This document shows, piece after piece, positions 1 to 8,307 of a DNA stretch of 64,000 nt; position 1 is the stretch's first letter, and each line of letters opens with the position of its first letter. The translations under genes and the position numbers were made by a program. Source of the stretch: Brevibacillus migulae (lineage in GTDB: Bacteria; Bacillota; Bacilli; Brevibacillales; Brevibacillaceae). The stretch is taken from the NCBI RefSeq assembly GCF_004521915.1, contig NZ_SDKD01000002.1, positions 862 to 64,861 on the forward strand, given 5' to 3'. Below the pieces are notes generated by a model. It did not search any database and was not told where the DNA came from. It saw only the letters and a list, made by a program, of their open reading frames with translations.

Positions 1-25
1 TCTGATTCTTTGTACGGTTACATCG

Positions 26-53
26 AAGCCTTTATCGCAAAAGGCTTTTTTTT
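26..53 (+). terminator. Rho-independent terminator of an upstream gene
   Basis: An 8-bp stem (AAGCCTTT / AAAGGCTT) closes a short loop and is followed by a run of T. It ends transcription arriving from the left edge, so the gene it serves lies outside the window. Confidence 0.8.
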
Positions 54-290
54 CTGCAAAGTTATTGGTCTTTGGAATAGAATGGCTGCAACGTGGGAAA
101 GGTGATAGCAGCATTACTTATCGTGATAAATCAACAAAAACGTTCCTTTCGTTGATTAGATCGCGGAAAATCATGGATTTTGCCACTTTTGTCCGATTGC
201 AGTGTACTATCGTTTCATGTAAACTCAATTGAGAGTTCGGGAGAGAAAGAGAAAAAAAGAACTATCACTGCCTTTCCATAAGGAGAATAT
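54..290. other. Intergenic leader region, no gene seen
   Basis: No coding frame is supported between the edge terminator and the glycosyltransferase leader. The stretch is AT-rich and must hold the promoter of the glycosyltransferase, but I could not identify a convincing -35/-10 pair. Confidence 0.5.
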
Positions 291-341
291 ATGGTAAGGT
301 CGAGGAGAAGAAAAAATGAGCGCATTAAAAGAATTAATTGA
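291..341 (+). CDS. Possible 16-residue basic leader peptide overlapping the glycosyltransferase start
   Basis: The frame reads MVRSRRRKNERIKRIN and then TGA. It has its own AGGAG five bases before the ATG, a better-placed ribosome site than many full genes here. Its stop lies 26 bases inside the glycosyltransferase gene in another frame, so ribosomes on it would cross the downstream start. That is the geometry of translational coupling or attenuation. Six of the first eleven residues are Arg or Lys. Whether it is translated is inference. Confidence 0.35.
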   Translation: MVRSRRRKNERIKRIN

Positions 342-1548
342 GGGGCTTTTCATCGGATTTAGCACGACAGTGGGAGTCATCAGCACGTATCAAACACTCG
401 TTTCCTGTGCAGGGTTGTTTCGCAAAAATGAAGCAATTACAACGGAACCGAAGAAGACTTTCGCGGTCTTGATTGCAGCACACAATGAAAGTGCCGTAAT
501 CGGACCGTTGATTGAGAACCTGAAAAAATTGGATTATCCACGAGAAATGTACGATATCTTTGTTATTTGCGATAACTGTACTGACAATACTGCTGAAATC
601 GTCCGGCAGCATGGGGTATACGCATGTGAGCGATTCGATACGTCGAAGCGTGGAAAAGGGTACGGTATCGAGTGGATGCTGGAAAACCTGTGGGCAATGC
701 CTCGTCAATATGATGCGGTCGTCATGTTTGACGCAGATAATCTGGTGGAGAAAAACTTCCTGATGGCGATGAACGATCGTCTTTGCAAAGGTGCTCGCGT
801 CATTCAAGCCTACTTGGATTCCAAAAATCCATTTGATTCATGGATTACCCTATCCTATGCGGTTACTTACTGGTTTACCAATCGGATGTGGCAATTGGCA
901 CGTCATAATTTAGGCCTCCCGAATACGCTCGGCGGAACAGGTCTCTGCATCGAAAGCGACCTGTTGAAAGAGATGGGCTGGGGAGCAACCAGTCTGACGG
1001 AAGACCTGGAGTTTGCTACACGCTGTATCGAGCGTGGCATTTACCCGACGTGGTGCCATGATACGAAGGTATACGATGAAAAACCGATTGATCTGAAATC
1101 TTCCATGCGTCAACGTTTGCGCTGGATGCAGGGTCACTATGATGTAGCTGGCCGTTACATCGGAAGCGTTGTGAAAAACGGCGTGAAGCAGCGCCGGATT
1201 GGTATGTTTGACTCAGCGTTTTATCTGTTCCAGCCAATGTATGTGTTGATCGTATCCCTGATGTCGCTCCTGTTTATCGGTCGATTCTTCGAGTGGGGGA
1301 CGTTCAATACAGTGTCGTACCTCCCGGATTGGGCGGTCTACGGGTCTACGGCGCTGTTTTACCTTTTGCCTGTATTGGCTTTGTTCCTGGAAAAAGTGCC
1401 GCTACGTGGGTACCTAGGTTTACTGCTACTCCCGATTTTCTTCCTGACGTGGCTGCCGATCTTCATTTACGCCTTCTTCACGAAGAACAATCAAGAGTGG
1501 AGTCATACCGTCCATACGCGATCGATCCGGATCGAAGAAATGCAATAA
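316..1548 (+). CDS. Membrane-bound family 2 glycosyltransferase
   Basis: This 410-residue protein is a processive-type GT2 enzyme that would transfer a sugar from a nucleotide donor at the cytoplasmic face of the membrane. Visible motifs are the N-terminal AAHNES nucleotide-binding segment (about 54-59), the metal-binding FDADN (138-142), the acceptor TED (228-230) and the QRLRW signature (266-270), all as in cellulose/chitin/hyaluronan synthase relatives. One hydrophobic segment precedes the catalytic domain and about three follow it. The start has GAGGAG nine bases upstream. The product (exopolysaccharide, wall or spore glycan) cannot be told from the sequence, and no other polysaccharide genes adjoin it. 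Confidence 0.85.
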   Translation: MSALKELIEGLFIGFSTTVGVISTYQTLVSCAGLFRKNEAITTEPKKTFAVLIAAHNESAVIGPLIENLKKLDYPREMYDIFVICDNCTDNTAEIVRQHGVYACERFDTSKRGKGYGIEWMLENLWAMPRQYDAVVMFDADNLVEKNFLMAMNDRLCKGARVIQAYLDSKNPFDSWITLSYAVTYWFTNRMWQLARHNLGLPNTLGGTGLCIESDLLKEMGWGATSLTEDLEFATRCIERGIYPTWCHDTKVYDEKPIDLKSSMRQRLRWMQGHYDVAGRYIGSVVKNGVKQRRIGMFDSAFYLFQPMYVLIVSLMSLLFIGRFFEWGTFNTVSYLPDWAVYGSTALFYLLPVLALFLEKVPLRGYLGLLLLPIFFLTWLPIFIYAFFTKNNQEWSHTVHTRSIRIEEMQ

Positions 1549-1562
1549 CGAAAAGAAAGAGA

Positions 1563-1595
1563 AACCACAGAGGAGCCCCCTGTGGTTTTTCTTTT
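1563..1595. terminator. Bidirectional terminator between glycosyltransferase and coat gene
   Basis: AACCACAG and CTGTGGTT form an 8-bp stem followed by T-rich sequence on the + side and preceded by A-rich sequence, so it can serve both the rightward glycosyltransferase gene and the leftward coat gene. Confidence 0.75.
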
Positions 1596-1606
1596 TGTCA
1601 CGTGGC

Positions 1607-1906
1607 TTAGGCCATGGTTTGATTGGCTTGACCAATGACACGTGCCGCCTCTTGCAAGTCTTGCTGAACTAACTGTTGGGGAGGAACCTGTGGCGAATAG
1701 TAGCCCTGTTGGATCGCAAACTGGGCAACACTATTCTGGAAGTTGATCGCATCACGCAATTGACTTTCCAACGCCGCACGAAGCTGTGGATTTTGCGATT
1801 CGTTGATGGCACGGCTATAGGCCATTACGCCTGCCTTTGCACTATTCAGCATATCCAACGCAATCGCTTTTTCGGTTAAGGTTTTTACAGGAGTGGCTGT
1901 CGTCAT
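1607..1906 (-). CDS. CotF-family spore coat protein
   Basis: This 99-residue protein resembles the CotF-like coat family, which shares a ferritin-like helical fold. It has the typical core with 'LDMLNSAKAG' near residue 18, followed by a Gln/Pro-rich stretch and a helical C terminus. It lies 45 bases after the second small coat gene on the same strand, so the two are probably one mother-cell operon. AAGGAGG lies about 11 bases before the ATG. The family is recognised from composition and motif only; the exact coat layer is unknown. Confidence 0.7.
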   Translation of the reverse strand: MTTATPVKTLTEKAIALDMLNSAKAGVMAYSRAINESQNPQLRAALESQLRDAINFQNSVAQFAIQQGYYSPQVPPQQLVQQDLQEAARVIGQANQTMA

Positions 1907-1951
1907 AAAAGGGAATACCTCCTTCAGGTTAGTGTAATCAGAGGGATACGA

Positions 1952-2143
1952 TTAGCTGAAAACCTGCTGCAGCTGCTGGATATGCTGCTGGGCAGTACGA
2001 ATATCCTGCTGGATCAATGTTTTCAGCTGCGTATTCGTAACCTGCTGGAGATAAGTCTGTGCCTTTTCAACGCAGACCGCTTTAAACCCAACCAACTCAT
2101 GAACTTCCAGACATTCGTGCGGAGCAAAAGTTTGGTTTGGCAT
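1952..2143 (-). CDS. Small spore coat protein (YraF/YraG-like)
   Basis: This 63-residue, Gln-rich protein contains 'HECLEVHELVGFKAVCVEKA' and a helical tail with repeated QQ pairs. That pattern belongs to the short coat proteins that pair with CotF-like partners in Bacillales. The start is preceded by AAAGGGGG at good distance. It is the first gene of a two-gene leftward unit with the 99-residue coat protein. Two conserved Cys and His residues near the N terminus could bind metal, but this is not known. Confidence 0.6.
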   Translation of the reverse strand: MPNQTFAPHECLEVHELVGFKAVCVEKAQTYLQQVTNTQLKTLIQQDIRTAQQHIQQLQQVFS

Positions 2144-2240
2144 GATGAATCCCCCTTTATGGTTCGTTCAGGTGCCATTGGCGGGCACAGTGATTAATAT
2201 GATACAGAGCACACCGCCCTATACGATACAGGATTTGCTT

Positions 2241-2269
2241 TTCGTGCCCGTTGAAAAAATTGTTATAAT
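2241..2269 (+). promoter_or_regulatory. Extended -10 promoter of the radical SAM gene
   Basis: TATAAT at 2264-2269 is preceded by TGT, giving an extended -10 (TGnTATAAT). The -35 region (TTCGTG) is weak. It lies about 40 bases before the start codon of the downstream gene. Confidence 0.5.
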
Positions 2270-2307
2270 GGAACAATAGCGGCTAGTGTAGCGAAAGGAG
2301 CTTTAGG

Positions 2308-3276
2308 GTGAACCCAATTGCAGGACAGCTTGATTTGCAGCAGCCACCGTGCTGGGGAGACAAGCGTTATCATACATGGAATTATCATCTTCGTCAGATG
2401 TTTCACGACAAGGTATTCAAAGTGCCGTTGGATGGCGGGTTTACTTGCCCGAATCGTGACGGGAGCGCGGCGATAGGCGGATGCACCTTTTGCAGCGCCA
2501 GGGGGTCAGGCGATTTTGCAGGTGATCGGCGGATGGATCTGCAGCGCCAATTTCATGACGTGAAAAACCGGATGCATGAAAAATGGCCGCAAGCCAAGTA
2601 CATTGGATTCTTTCAGGCTTTTACGAATACGTATGCGCCTGTCGCTGAATTGCGGGACATGTATGAGGTGATTCTGGAGCAGGAGGGGGTCGTCGGCTTG
2701 TCCATTGCGACCCGGCCGGACTGCTTGCCGGATGATGTTGTCGAGTATTTGGCGGAATTGAATGAGCGTACCTACTTATGGGTGGAGCTGGGGCTGCAAA
2801 CGATTCATGAAAAAACAGCGCAGCTGATCAATCGGGCTCATGACTACGAATGCTACCTGGAGGGCGTGGAGAAGCTGAGAAAGCATCGTATTCGGGTCTG
2901 CTCGCATATCATCTATGGTCTTCCGGGAGAGACGCACGAAGAGATGCTGGCAACCGGCAAAGCTGTAGCCGGCCTTGATGTGCAGGGGATCAAAATCCAT
3001 CTGCTCCATCTCTTGCGCAAAACGCCCATGATGAAACAATACGAACAGGGGCTTTTGCAGTTTTTGACTCAGGAAGAGTATACGAAGCTGGTAGTGGATA
3101 CGTTGGAAATGCTGCCGCCGGAAATGATTGTCCATCGCATCACAGGAGATGGTCCGGCAGATTTGTTGGTAGGACCCATGTGGAGCCGCAGGAAGTGGGA
3201 AGTTCTCAACGGGATCAATGCAGAGCTTGCCCGCCGAAATACATGGCAGGGGAAGCTGTGGACGCCGCAAAAATGA
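2308..3276 (+). CDS. ytqA: TIGR01212-family radical SAM protein (YtqA-like)
   Basis: This 322-residue protein binds a [4Fe-4S] cluster and S-adenosylmethionine. The cluster cysteines are C47, C59 and C62 (CPNRDG...GGCTFC), the unusual CX11CX2C spacing of the TIGR01212/YhcC group rather than the classic CX3CX2C. 'QAFTNTYAP' and the 'HIIYGLPGET' segment are also typical. B. subtilis YtqA is the nearest named relative I recognise; its reaction is not established. In Bacillus ytqA is followed by the methyltransferase gene ytqB, but here the next gene is an unrelated convergent phosphodiesterase. The start is GTG with AAAGGAG upstream. Confidence 0.85.
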   Translation: MNPIAGQLDLQQPPCWGDKRYHTWNYHLRQMFHDKVFKVPLDGGFTCPNRDGSAAIGGCTFCSARGSGDFAGDRRMDLQRQFHDVKNRMHEKWPQAKYIGFFQAFTNTYAPVAELRDMYEVILEQEGVVGLSIATRPDCLPDDVVEYLAELNERTYLWVELGLQTIHEKTAQLINRAHDYECYLEGVEKLRKHRIRVCSHIIYGLPGETHEEMLATGKAVAGLDVQGIKIHLLHLLRKTPMMKQYEQGLLQFLTQEEYTKLVVDTLEMLPPEMIVHRITGDGPADLLVGPMWSRRKWEVLNGINAELARRNTWQGKLWTPQK

Positions 3277-3289
3277 AATGACACGTGAC

Positions 3290-3318
3290 AAAAAGCCTTC
3301 ACTCAGCGGAAGGCTTTT
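3290..3318. terminator. Bidirectional terminator
   Basis: AAAAAGCCTTC and GAAGGCTTTTT form an 11-bp stem with A and T runs at both ends. It separates the converging radical SAM and phosphodiesterase genes, whose stop codons are only 44 bases apart. Confidence 0.85.
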
Positions 3319-3320
3319 TG

Positions 3321-4052
3321 TCATCGGCGGACATTTCTCATTTTACGAGCTCGAAACGGATAGTTGGTGATCACGCCATCGATTTTCCATGTGAACAATT
3401 GGCGAAGCCGTTTTTCGCTGTTTACCGTCCAGGCAATGATCGGTACGCGATGCAGATGCGCTTGTTTGACCAGTGAAGGGGTAATGACTTCTTTGGGAGC
3501 ATGCAGTTCCTGTGCTTGGTAGCGCGCTGCGATTTCCCACGGCTTTTGCAATGCGCCTATGTAGAGCAAGGCAGTTTTTTGCTGTGGGTCAATTTGCTTG
3601 ATTGTGAGCAAGCTGTCAAAATTGAAGGAAGAGATTGTCGTCCGATTGCTCAGCGCATATTGCTGCAAGGTAGCGATTACCTTTTCCTCCAAGCCTGGCT
3701 GGGGAATAAAAAAATTTTTCAACTCAATGATGAGACGCAAGGAAGTAGGAGCAAGCAGAGCGCAAACGTCTTCCAAACGGGGGATACGCGATTGCTCATA
3801 TTGCGGATCGAACCATGCACCCGCGCTAAGCTGCTGCAGCTCTGCGAAGGTAAACTGCTGTACGATACCAATGCCATCCGTCGTCCGATTGAGCATATGG
3901 TCATGGATCACCACCAGCTCTCGATCCTTGGAAAACTGAACATCGAGCTCGACTCCATCAGCTTTCTGTCTGATCGCCGCACGAAATGCCTCAAGTGTGT
4001 TCTCCGGGAAGCGGCCAGAGGCACCTCTGTGTGCGTAGACGAGAGGCTTCAT
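3321..4052 (-). CDS. Glycerophosphodiester phosphodiesterase
   Basis: This 243-residue soluble enzyme hydrolyses glycerophosphodiesters from phospholipid turnover to glycerol-3-phosphate and an alcohol. It carries the catalytic 'HRGASGRFPENT' near residue 8, the metal-binding 'VELDVQFSKD' and the second histidine in 'VIHDH', and ends with 'IDGVITNYP'. It has no signal peptide, so it is the cytoplasmic (UgpQ-like) rather than the secreted (GlpQ) type. AAAGGAGG lies before the ATG. It is transcribed alone. Confidence 0.9.
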   Translation of the reverse strand: MKPLVYAHRGASGRFPENTLEAFRAAIRQKADGVELDVQFSKDRELVVIHDHMLNRTTDGIGIVQQFTFAELQQLSAGAWFDPQYEQSRIPRLEDVCALLAPTSLRLIIELKNFFIPQPGLEEKVIATLQQYALSNRTTISSFNFDSLLTIKQIDPQQKTALLYIGALQKPWEIAARYQAQELHAPKEVITPSLVKQAHLHRVPIIAWTVNSEKRLRQLFTWKIDGVITNYPFRARKMRNVRR

Positions 4053-4116
4053 GGATGTTTCCTCCTTTGGCTCTTCAAATCTCCACCTATCCCTACATCC
4101 TTATGCAATGAATAGA

Positions 4117-4147
4117 AAAGAAAAGCACCCCGATTCACGCGTCGGGG
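4117..4147 (-). terminator. Terminator of the small membrane peptide gene
   Basis: Read on the minus strand, CCCCGA and TCGGGG form a stem followed by TGCTTTTCTTTT. It lies just beyond the stop of the 31-residue gene. Confidence 0.6.
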
Positions 4148-4159
4148 GAAAAACCGTGA

Positions 4160-4255
4160 TTAGTCCTGGATAACCAGAAACAGAATCACCAATAAGACAA
4201 ACAACACCAACAAGATCATATGGTCTTCGTGAAATAGTCTGCTTGATGAATCCAT
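4160..4255 (-). CDS. 31-residue single-span membrane peptide
   Basis: The frame encodes a charged head (MDSSSRLFHEDH) and one hydrophobic helix rich in Leu and Val, ending in IQD. GAGGAG-type sequence lies before the ATG and a terminator follows the stop, so it has a complete gene architecture. It resembles in layout the tiny sporulation membrane proteins of Bacillales (YjcZ/SscA-like), though I cannot assign a family. It is divergent from ablB. Confidence 0.6.
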   Translation of the reverse strand: MDSSSRLFHEDHMILLVLFVLLVILFLVIQD

Positions 4256-4418
4256 CAACGTACACTCCTCTCGCCCATCTTCTTTATCTGTATGCACAAA
4301 AGAGCCCAATGGGTGCGAAGAGAAATGGAAAGGAAACATTGTACATTTTGAACGATGACGCTATGAGCCCCCGTGCTACAATGTCTGTAAGTAGGTTCGG
4401 CAAAAGGAGGGACAGATC

Positions 4419-5261
4419 ATGAGTATCGAGCAGCAGATCAGCAGTGGAGGTATCGTCATGGATCCCCATAACGAACGAATCCGTGTGCTTTCCTACGAGG
4501 CTGAGCAAATCGCTGAGCTGCACGAAGCGCTCGCGGGCATCGCGCAAGAGAACGGATTCGATAAAATCATCATTTACGCCAAAAAAGCCGATTGCCCCGA
4601 TTTTTTGCAGCGGGGATACCAGCAGGAGGGAAAAATAGACGGTTTTTTTCAAGGCGAAAATGCCTACATGCTGAGCCTGTTCCTGAGCGAAGAGCGCCGT
4701 CTCTCTCGGGCTCCTGAGTTGGCAGAAGCCAATCTGCGAGTCAGCCTGCAAAAAGCGGGCGAAGCGAGTAAGAAGGCACTCCCGGACGAATACCGCATGC
4801 GGGCGGCGACTCCAGAGGATGCGGAGCAGCTGGCTCGCTTATATCATCAGGTTTTTTCAGCATACCCCACGCCCATGGATGACCCCGCTTATGTCAAAAA
4901 GACGATGGCAGAAGGGACGTACTATGTCGTTGCGGAAAAAGGCGGAGAAATCGCTTGTGCTGCTTCGGCTGAAATTGCGAAAGCCTTTGGTTCAGCCGAG
5001 CTGACAGATTGTGCCACGCATCCGGCACATGCAGGAAAAGGACTGCTGCAGCCGCTTTTCCACACATTGGAAGAACATCTGGAGAAGCAAGGCATTTACT
5101 ATTTGTACACGTTGACGCGGGCTCAATCGGCTGCCATGAATATCACGGCTGCGAAGCAAGGCTTTCAATACCGCGGACGGCTGATTAACAATTGCATCAT
5201 CGCAACAGGTTTTGAAGATATGAATATATGGGTGAAGCCTCTACGTCCGGTCTGGGAGTAA
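4419..5261 (+). CDS. ablB: Beta-lysine N6-acetyltransferase (AblB/YodP)
   Basis: This 280-residue protein acetylates beta-lysine, normally the product of lysine 2,3-aminomutase. The N-terminal half is the AblB-specific region; the GNAT fold starts near residue 130, with 'THPAHAGKGLLQPL' as the acetyl-CoA-binding signature. B. subtilis YodP is sigma-E controlled and cotranscribed with kamA. Here kamA is not adjacent and not in the window. The last 21 bases overlap the convergent pucR gene. The start has GGAGGG seven bases upstream. TACAAT near 4375 may be its -10. Confidence 0.85.
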   Translation: MSIEQQISSGGIVMDPHNERIRVLSYEAEQIAELHEALAGIAQENGFDKIIIYAKKADCPDFLQRGYQQEGKIDGFFQGENAYMLSLFLSEERRLSRAPELAEANLRVSLQKAGEASKKALPDEYRMRAATPEDAEQLARLYHQVFSAYPTPMDDPAYVKKTMAEGTYYVVAEKGGEIACAASAEIAKAFGSAELTDCATHPAHAGKGLLQPLFHTLEEHLEKQGIYYLYTLTRAQSAAMNITAAKQGFQYRGRLINNCIIATGFEDMNIWVKPLRPVWE

Positions 5262-6788
5262 CTCTGGATAAAGCACGCGCTGCAAGCGAAGCGCCATCAG
5301 TGCCAGCTGCAATTGCCAGCAAGCGGCTGCATCCTCCAAGCTGCAGCCCGTTTTGGCTTCAATCTGCTGCAAGCGGTATTTCAGCGTATGGCGATGGATA
5401 AACAGCGCTTGCGAGGTCTTCAGCCCATTCATGCTCTGGGCGAAATAGACGGTTAACGTTTCCAGCAGCTGTTGGCCCGTTTTCCGGTCATAGGCAAGCA
5501 ATGGCTCCAATAATGGCCGCCACAACTGCTCCAAGCGATCAGGCTCCTGATGATAAGGAAATAATAGCTGGTATCCCTGCAATTGGGCATAGGATAGGAC
5601 GGAGGGGCTGTTCGTCAACAGCGGGTAGGCCTGCAAAGCGAACAGGGCTTCCTCCGCCGCGCTGGCCAAATCGGCGAGATGCTTGCGCGGCAGACTGTAG
5701 CTGATGCGCAGGGAAGGCTCGGAAGCCAGCTTATGCCACTGACGGGACAATTCCTGCAGTAATTCCAGACTCCGCTTCTCATCCGGCAAAATGACAAACA
5801 GATGGTTGGCGCGTTCCCGTTGCAAATACCGGATGCCTCTCAGGTCGGCCAGACGTTTTAGCAGGAGATTCATTTTCTGATGGATGCCCGGCAAATGATC
5901 ATCTTCCACTTTTTCCGCACAAAGCGCCGCAATGAAGTGCCCGCCGCCAAGCGGATAACCGAGCATCCTGCTGCGTGTTTCAAGCTCACTGTCATTGGCA
6001 ATCTGACCGCGAAGAATTTCGTCGGCCAAATCCCCCCGCAAACGCCATTCGGTCGCCGAAACGGCTCGTTCTTTTACATATTCCAGCGCACACAAAGTTG
6101 CAGCGTGCTGCATCGCAACCTCATCCAATTCCTGCCATTGAAGAACAGGTTTTGTCAGCAGCAAGGTTCCGTACGTTTCACGATGGGCACGTATAGGTAC
6201 CTCTTTGGTCATGTCCTTTTGCTGTTTCATGGCATGCAGATGCTCCGTCTGCAGGCGATGCCCAAGCGAATCCTGAATTGCCGCTTGTCCACCCGTCAGC
6301 TTTTCCAGCTCTCCCAGAATGGAGGGGAGTCCCCCCTGGTCAAGCGCCGCGGTAATCAGCCGCTGATGGATGGCTTGCGAATAGGCCAGCGTTTCAAATT
6401 GCCGATTCATGATCGGGGTGAGGATCGCTTTCGTGATTGTGGAAAAATTCATTTCGACCGGAATCTGGACTAACGGAAGCTGGTATTCATCGGCCGCTTG
6501 TAAAAGTACGGCGGGAATGTCCCGCAAATAAAAGCCAGTGTGCAGGGCGACTCCGCTCAGCCGACGCTCCGCTAATGACGGAATAAAGCGATGGATTCTA
6601 TCGGGATCCTGCTCCAGGCCAAAGCCCGTTGTAATCAGAAATTCGCCTTCCGTCAGGCGGGATGCATCCTCCAGCACTTCCACGATGGTTACCCAACGGA
6701 TTACATTGTCCAATCCTTTTTCACCTGCGACGAGGCGAGTCTGGACCATATCAGGCAGCTGCAGCGCTTCACGGATTGTAATACCCAT
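5241..6788 (-). CDS. PucR-family transcriptional regulator
   Basis: This 515-residue regulator has the N-terminal PucR ligand-sensing domain ('TIREALQLPDMVQTRLVAG' at the start and 'GEFLITTGF' near 48), a middle GGDEF-like region, and the C-terminal PucR helix-turn-helix with 'HRHTLKYRLQQIE' near 465. Such proteins activate purine or amino-acid catabolism. It is divergent from the aminotransferase operon starting at 6939, so it probably controls that operon. A perfect inverted repeat lies in the shared intergenic region. Its 3' end overlaps ablB tail to tail. Confidence 0.85.
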   Translation of the reverse strand: MGITIREALQLPDMVQTRLVAGEKGLDNVIRWVTIVEVLEDASRLTEGEFLITTGFGLEQDPDRIHRFIPSLAERRLSGVALHTGFYLRDIPAVLLQAADEYQLPLVQIPVEMNFSTITKAILTPIMNRQFETLAYSQAIHQRLITAALDQGGLPSILGELEKLTGGQAAIQDSLGHRLQTEHLHAMKQQKDMTKEVPIRAHRETYGTLLLTKPVLQWQELDEVAMQHAATLCALEYVKERAVSATEWRLRGDLADEILRGQIANDSELETRSRMLGYPLGGGHFIAALCAEKVEDDHLPGIHQKMNLLLKRLADLRGIRYLQRERANHLFVILPDEKRSLELLQELSRQWHKLASEPSLRISYSLPRKHLADLASAAEEALFALQAYPLLTNSPSVLSYAQLQGYQLLFPYHQEPDRLEQLWRPLLEPLLAYDRKTGQQLLETLTVYFAQSMNGLKTSQALFIHRHTLKYRLQQIEAKTGCSLEDAAACWQLQLALMALRLQRVLYPELLPDRT

Positions 6789-6817
6789 TTACGGACCATC
6801 CCCCATACTACGAATCG

Positions 6818-6836
6818 TTTATACAAAATGTATAAA
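6818..6836. promoter_or_regulatory. Perfect 8-3-8 palindrome, candidate PucR operator
   Basis: TTTATACA-AAA-TGTATAAA is a perfect inverted repeat located 30 bases from the pucR start and about 100 bases from the aminotransferase start. Its place in a divergent regulator/operon intergenic region makes it the best operator candidate. That PucR binds it is inference. Confidence 0.5.
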
Positions 6837-6938
6837 AAATTTCGTCACTTTTCCATTCTTTTTTGCCAACCCGGAGAATGTCGCATTCCTCAAGCTGCGC
6901 TACAGTAAGCATAACAACCAATGAATGAGGTGGAGCGG

Positions 6939-8291
6939 ATGAAAAGGAGTTATGTCATCAAGCCGGACTTGGCGAAGCAATATCCCTTTGTCGCTTATGG
7001 AAAGGGTGTCTATTTGTACGACCAAGCCGGAAAAGCCTATCTGGATGGCTGCTCGGGCGCGGTTACGGCAAGCATTGGCCACGGTCTCGAAGAAATTGCC
7101 GAGGCGATGTATGCACAGGCGAAGCAGGTGTCCTTCGCGTATCGCTCCCAATTTAGCAGCGATGCTGTGGAAGAGCTGGCGGAAAAGCTGGCCGGGCTGG
7201 CTCCCGGACAGGTGAACTGGAGCTTTTTTGTCAGCAGCGGGTCGGAGGCGACAGAGACTGCGCAGAAGATCGCGATTCAGTATTGGCAGGAAAAAGGCTA
7301 TGCGCGCAAAAACAGGGTCATTTCACGATGGATGAGCTACCACGGGATTACGATGGGGGCGCTCTCCATGTCCGGGCATGTGCTGCGGCGTAAGCGCTTT
7401 GTACCGCTCTTGGCGGATTACCCTGCTGTGCAGACACCTTATCTGTACCGCAAACCGGCTGATTTGAGTGAAGAAGCCTACGGACGGCTGTGCGCCGATG
7501 AATTGGAGCAGGCGATCGTGCGGATCGGTGCGGAAAATGTAGCTGCCTTTATCGCAGAGCCGGTCGTAGGGGCATCGGGCGGAGCGATTGTGCCCCCGGA
7601 AGGCTATTTCAGGCGAATCCGCGAAATCTGCGACAAATACCAGGTGCTGTTTATCGCCGATGAAGTCATGACGGGGATCGGACGTACGGGACGCAACTTT
7701 GGCATGGATCACTGGGGGATCGAGCCTGACATGATGGCTTTGGGAAAAGGGATGAGTGCCGGCTATACCCCGATGGCGGCAGCGATGGCATCCGAGGACA
7801 TCATCGAGACGATTGCGAAGGGCAGCGGGGCGATCATGGCGGGACACACCTACAGTGCCAACCCACAATCGGCAGCCGCCTCCCTGGCCGTACTCAAGTA
7901 TATCGAAAAGCATCAGCTCGTGGCACGTGCCGCAAAAGAAGGCGAGTATTTGCTGGGAGAGCTGAAAAAAGTGGAGCAGAAGTTCTCCATCGTCGGGGAA
8001 GCTCGCGGTCTCGGCTTATTATGCGCGATTGAACTGGTGCAGGACAAAGAAACCAAGCGACCCTTTCCGCTGTCTGCAGGGGTGACCAACCGGGTATTGG
8101 AGCGGGCGTTTGCAAAAGGCTTGATTCTCTATCCGGCAGTCGGCGGTCTGGACGGGGTGGCTGGCGATGCCATTATCATCGCTCCGCCTCTGACGATTGA
8201 ACGTGCAGAGCTTGATCAGCTGCTGGCCATCGTAGCAGATGTCCTGGCAGAAATCGAATCGGAATTGGCGAAAGAAGGACTGAGAGTCTGA
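6939..8291 (+). CDS. yodT: Class III aminotransferase (YodT-like)
   Basis: This PLP enzyme of about 450 residues belongs to the class III aminotransferases. The cofactor region 'DEVMTGIGRTG' and the Schiff-base lysine in 'ALGKGMSAGY' are both present. An upstream ATG at 6921 exists, but GAGGTGGAG lies between the two, correctly placed for 6939, so I chose 6939. It opens an operon with CoA-transferase, deacylase, second aminotransferase and aldehyde dehydrogenase genes. In B. subtilis yodT sits at the end of the kamA-yodPQRST operon, suggesting transamination of a beta-lysine-derived amine; the true substrate is not established. Confidence 0.85.
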   Translation: MKRSYVIKPDLAKQYPFVAYGKGVYLYDQAGKAYLDGCSGAVTASIGHGLEEIAEAMYAQAKQVSFAYRSQFSSDAVEELAEKLAGLAPGQVNWSFFVSSGSEATETAQKIAIQYWQEKGYARKNRVISRWMSYHGITMGALSMSGHVLRRKRFVPLLADYPAVQTPYLYRKPADLSEEAYGRLCADELEQAIVRIGAENVAAFIAEPVVGASGGAIVPPEGYFRRIREICDKYQVLFIADEVMTGIGRTGRNFGMDHWGIEPDMMALGKGMSAGYTPMAAAMASEDIIETIAKGSGAIMAGHTYSANPQSAAASLAVLKYIEKHQLVARAAKEGEYLLGELKKVEQKFSIVGEARGLGLLCAIELVQDKETKRPFPLSAGVTNRVLERAFAKGLILYPAVGGLDGVAGDAIIIAPPLTIERAELDQLLAIVADVLAEIESELAKEGLRV

Positions 8292-8307
8292 AGAAAGGAG
8301 TAGGCAT

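Noticed and set aside
3501..4115. Rightward 204-residue open frame
   Set aside because: It lies opposite the glycerophosphodiesterase gene, whose motifs are complete; the frame has no family features.
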